From contig CP137680.1 of assembly GCA_037976565.1 (NCBI GenBank), forward strand, positions 17,854,861-17,918,860: DNA of 64,000 nucleotides, in the 5' to 3' direction. Below are positions 61,160 to 64,000 of this stretch, one piece after another. The notes beneath the pieces were generated by a model. It was not told where the DNA came from. It ran no database searches and saw nothing but the letters and a program-made list of their open reading frames with translations. Position numbers and translations under genes: made by a program. The stretch is from Mesocentrotus franciscanus. Lineage: Eukaryota; Echinodermata; Echinoidea; Camarodonta; Strongylocentrotidae. Within the stretch, counting starts at the first letter, position 1. The number at the start of each line of letters is the position of its first letter.

Positions 61160-62069
61160 GATGACGATATTTCATTTCATTTTCATTTCATTTTATTTTA
61201 TTTCAACACGGATCACTTGCTTCAGCCAATGGCTGTTCTTCTGCAAGTCCGTGCATACATAATAAAAATCACATACAAAATATATACAATTCAAATTAAG
61301 ACGCAATACAAATTAAACAATTATAACAGTAAAAGAATAGCGGATTTAAAATCAATTGAATAAAATATAATGAAAATAATTGTAACGAGCGTGATGAGCG
61401 ACATAATATAATGATTAATAAATACATATATAAAATGATATAAATTAAAGTAAAATGTAAGTTAAAATTAGGAATTGAGAAAATCAAAAATTGACATATA
61501 TTTAAATGAGCAAACTGGCAAACATTGATTGATTATAACTATATTGAATAGGCAGCTAGTGTGATTACACAGCATATTGCACAGATTGCGAACAAGAGGC
61601 ATAACAGAGAGAGAGATAGATAGAAAGATAGAGAGAGAGGGAGAGAGACAGAAAAGAGAGATGTGAGGAAGAGAGAGAGAGTTAGAGAGAGAGAGAGAGA
61701 GAGATGGAGAAAAGGAGCCAATACATGAATACAATACTATCTCACTCTACTGTCCAATTTGAAACTGTAAAAGCTTACAGCTTTTACATCGTTAGGTAAC
61801 TCATTCCATCGTTTTGCCCCTCTGTATTGCAGACTTCTCTTTCTAAAGTTAGTTTTAACCAGTGGTAGTTTTATTTTAAAATATGACTGTCTTAAAACAT
61901 AATTACTGTTACTAAATAAAAAAATAATATAAAAAACGCCGTCAAACATCATCATTAGACGTTCCCCAGGGATGAACCTTATACCCAGAATAGTTTTTTG
62001 TACGTGTACAGAAATCATTGTTATTAATGTCGATATCGATGAAGCTGTGGAATTCGAAGCCCTCCCCAA
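61160..62069 (-). mobile_element. LINE 3' end (C-terminal reverse-transcriptase ORF relic)
   Basis: The - strand frame near 61745-61880 reads LVKTNFRKRSLQYRGAKRWN then ELPNDVKAVSFYSFK. This resembles the short C-terminal block (RGAKLWNSLP...) of CR1/L2/Jockey-type ORF2 proteins. A 3' UTR-like region with a GA run at 61604-61705 follows, and an AATGAAA-rich tail near 61165-61205. Only the 3' part is present. Confidence 0.55.
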
Positions 62070-62186
62070 TGAAAATTAAAAAGTGAGATACATGCACGCT
62101 TCGCCTGCGGTATCGTAGGGATCCTCAAAATTTGATTTGTCGGAAACAGTGCGTTTCTGTGGTTATCTTTCAAACTTTCTGAAGCC

Positions 62187-62650
62187 ATGTTAAATCGATT
62201 ATTTTTGTCCTCTCCCTTTTTATTGATCAAACTCTACACACAATGCTGCTCCCAAACCAATTCTATACAACAAAAAGGAGGTGAATTATGGAACAATATT
62301 GAAAACTCAATTAAAAATGTGACCACTCTAAGTTCTTTCAAATCGAAATTCAAGTTGCGTCTTCTTGCCACATATAAATGACTTCCTGATGCATACAATT
62401 ACCATATAAATGATGTCGTTCTGTATTATAATTGTGTTTTAGTTTGTAATGTCTTGTTTACGTCTTGCATTTTGTTATATTGTGAATTTTAATGTTTTGT
62501 ATTTTCCACATTTGTCATTTATGTTATGGGTCCACCCACTTCTCTCAAGCCATCGGCTTTATCGGGTGCTAATGACCCAGTACACTTCTCAATGTATATA
62601 TATTGTATGTGATTTTTTATGAAATAATAAATTGAATTGAATTGAATGAT
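62187..62650 (+). mobile_element. Second LINE 3' end, opposite orientation
   Basis: The + strand frame reads QQKGGELWNNIENSIKNV and then TTLSSFKSKFKLRLL, the same type of C-terminal LINE block. After about 230 bases the sequence ends AATAATAAATTGAATTGAAT with TTGAA units. Confidence 0.6.
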
Positions 62651-63393
62651 GGCTAATTCAATGTGGGACTTCCGGCGGTGCCTAGGCCAAAGACTGGAAA
62701 TTTGTAAACCATTTTTTTTTGCACCCGGCACCAAGAAAGAGATATTGAAGAGATCTACATGTACTAGTATGTGATTTCTTAATTCTCTACACGTTGGTAA
62801 TTGGCCTCTTTTTATGGACCAAAGGACCATCTGAATAAAAAGCTACAAATAAAAGCTGCAACTACAAAAGGTGGAGACAAATCAGAATAAAAGAAAGAAA
62901 AAGGACCCCAAAATATATAAATAAAACATTGACAAAAACAAGAACAACCAACCTCGGGCGCAATTTTGGAATATGAGATACTGATTCGATGAAAGCTTCA
63001 TCATGAGTATGATAATTTTTTTATTTTATTTAATTTATTATTAAATTTTGTTCGTAGGGAGCAAGATGCCGGAGTGAATAGGGTGGTGGTGGTGGTGGTG
63101 TGTGTGGGGGCGGAGGGTGTGTCACAAAGATTGACAGGGTGGAAGTACTGGATTCCCCCCTTCTAGATTGGATTGCTAGGAAGCATGGAAAATCGCTGGC
63201 TGGTCATTTTCAATCGAAATAATGGGGAATTGGGTCATGTACCCCTCATAACTCTTCTTCTGGGTCGTGTTGCATGGAGAAACGCTGCAGTGCATTGTGT
63301 TAATTAGACCACGAACCCTACATGATTAGACCATGGCAGTGTGTACAGACCAATGTAGACGGGATGAAAAAATCAGTGATCTGATATGCATTC

Positions 63394-63399
63394 TCTCTC

Positions 63400-63461
<62 letters not shown>
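63394..63461. repeat. (CT)n microsatellite
   Basis: Nearly pure CT run. Confidence 0.95.
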
Positions 63462-63464
<3 letters not shown>

Positions 63465-63485
63465 TGCTCTGCTGTACAACAGGAT

Positions 63486-63848
63486 TTGAACATAAAAAAA
63501 ACACGCCATTCTTTTCTGTCTCGAGGTCTTTCCTTCTCCTTTCGAAATGTATACTTTGTATACATCCAACATCATAACTCCTCTACTTCCCATCGGTCTT
63601 TTTACTTCCATCCTTCCCTCAATGATGTCTCTCATGAGTCCATCATGCCGCAGAATTATGCCCAATCCATTTCGTCTGTCTCTTCTTCCATGTTGATACC
63701 AGCTTCCGCTCCTCCCCTTACCCTCTGTAAAAATCCATCATTTTGTCACTCTATCCACCCAACTTATCTTTGCCATCACCCCCAGAGCCACATTTTAAAA
63801 CTCTCCAACCGTTTCATGTCTGCTGTTTTCAAAGCAAAGCTTTCATGA
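63486..63848 (+). other. Unrecognised 120-codon open frame at the window end
   Basis: Composition is rich in Ser, His and Pro, with phrases HNSSTSHRSFYFHPSLNDVS and SHILKLSNRFMSAVF. No domain recognised. It resembles chance frames in repeated DNA more than a gene; an element relic is my best guess. Confidence 0.2.
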
Positions 63849-64000
63849 TTCTTTTCATTAAATACGGGTTGAGTTTTTTGTTGGTGGAAATTTGACGATT
63901 ACGGAAGGATTCATTTGCAATTGCTTTTTTGGTCCGTACTTCCTTTTTACAAAAAAAGAAAACAAGTACAAAACAAAAATAACGTAAGGAAGGAAAATAC

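Larger units (their letters stand above)
53335..64000. other. Right end of the window without recognised genes
   Basis: The SMIM20 promoter should lie just above 53335. Beyond it I recognise no protein family in any frame with splice context. CpG-rich unique patches occur at 56880-57540, 58740-58980 and 60780-60960 and could hold promoters or exons I cannot identify. Repeats are listed separately. Confidence 0.4.

Noticed and set aside
1..64000. Bacterial, phage or CRISPR content
   Set aside because: Introns, SINE/LINE/MITE content and animal gene families exclude it; no direct-repeat and spacer array is present.

Overview
The window is nuclear DNA of an animal. It is AT-rich, genes are cut into short exons by GT-AG introns (one GC-AG), most of the length is non-coding, and it is full of microsatellites, tRNA-derived SINE-like elements, LINE 3' ends and short inverted-repeat elements (MITEs). 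The gene types (LMO7/LIMCH1-type LIM domain, cyclophilin 40, ZFAND2, SMIM20/phoenixin) are metazoan. The repeat style and the great excess of the 8-mer TACATGTA suggest a marine deuterostome, most likely an echinoderm such as a sea urchin; this placement is inference.

Layout: (1) 1-2700, + strand: tail of a gene ending in a LIM zinc finger of LMO7/LIMCH1 type; the rest lies left of the window. (2) 8985-10675, - strand: a two-exon sulfotransferase-fold protein, 326 aa. (3) 13901-22476, - strand: a complete nine-exon cyclophilin-40 (PPID), 371 aa, with one GC-AG intron and all five Hsp90-clamp residues. (4) 24289-33909, + strand: a nine-exon ZFAND2 (AIRAP/AIRAPL) homologue with two AN1 fingers, two ubiquitin-interacting motifs and a C-terminal CaaX box; exon 8 is one base short, so the reading frame breaks between the two UIMs in this sequence. 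(5) 38773-53334, - strand: SMIM20 (MITRAC7, phoenixin precursor), 70 aa in three exons over 14.6 kb. (6) 53335-64000: no gene recognised; minisatellite, TTAA element, (TAC)n and LINE fragments.

PPID and ZFAND2 stand head to head, with 1.8 kb between start codons, and both work in protein quality control (Hsp90 co-chaperone; proteasome and ubiquitin adaptor). The PPID start is flanked by a 12-bp palindrome matching the NRF1 consensus and by a (GAA/TTC)n tract of more than 200 bp. SMIM20 acts in the mitochondrial inner membrane in cytochrome oxidase assembly, and in vertebrates its C-terminus is also the source of the amidated peptide phoenixin. The phoenixin core is conserved here, but the glycine needed for amidation is absent.

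Introns and intergenic DNA carry at least six TTAA-flanked or near-TTAA inverted-repeat elements, a MULE-like foldback element, several GC-ended hairpin MITEs and four tRNA-like SINE heads. Exon borders were read by eye from splice consensus, frame continuity and remembered family sequences; no alignment was run.
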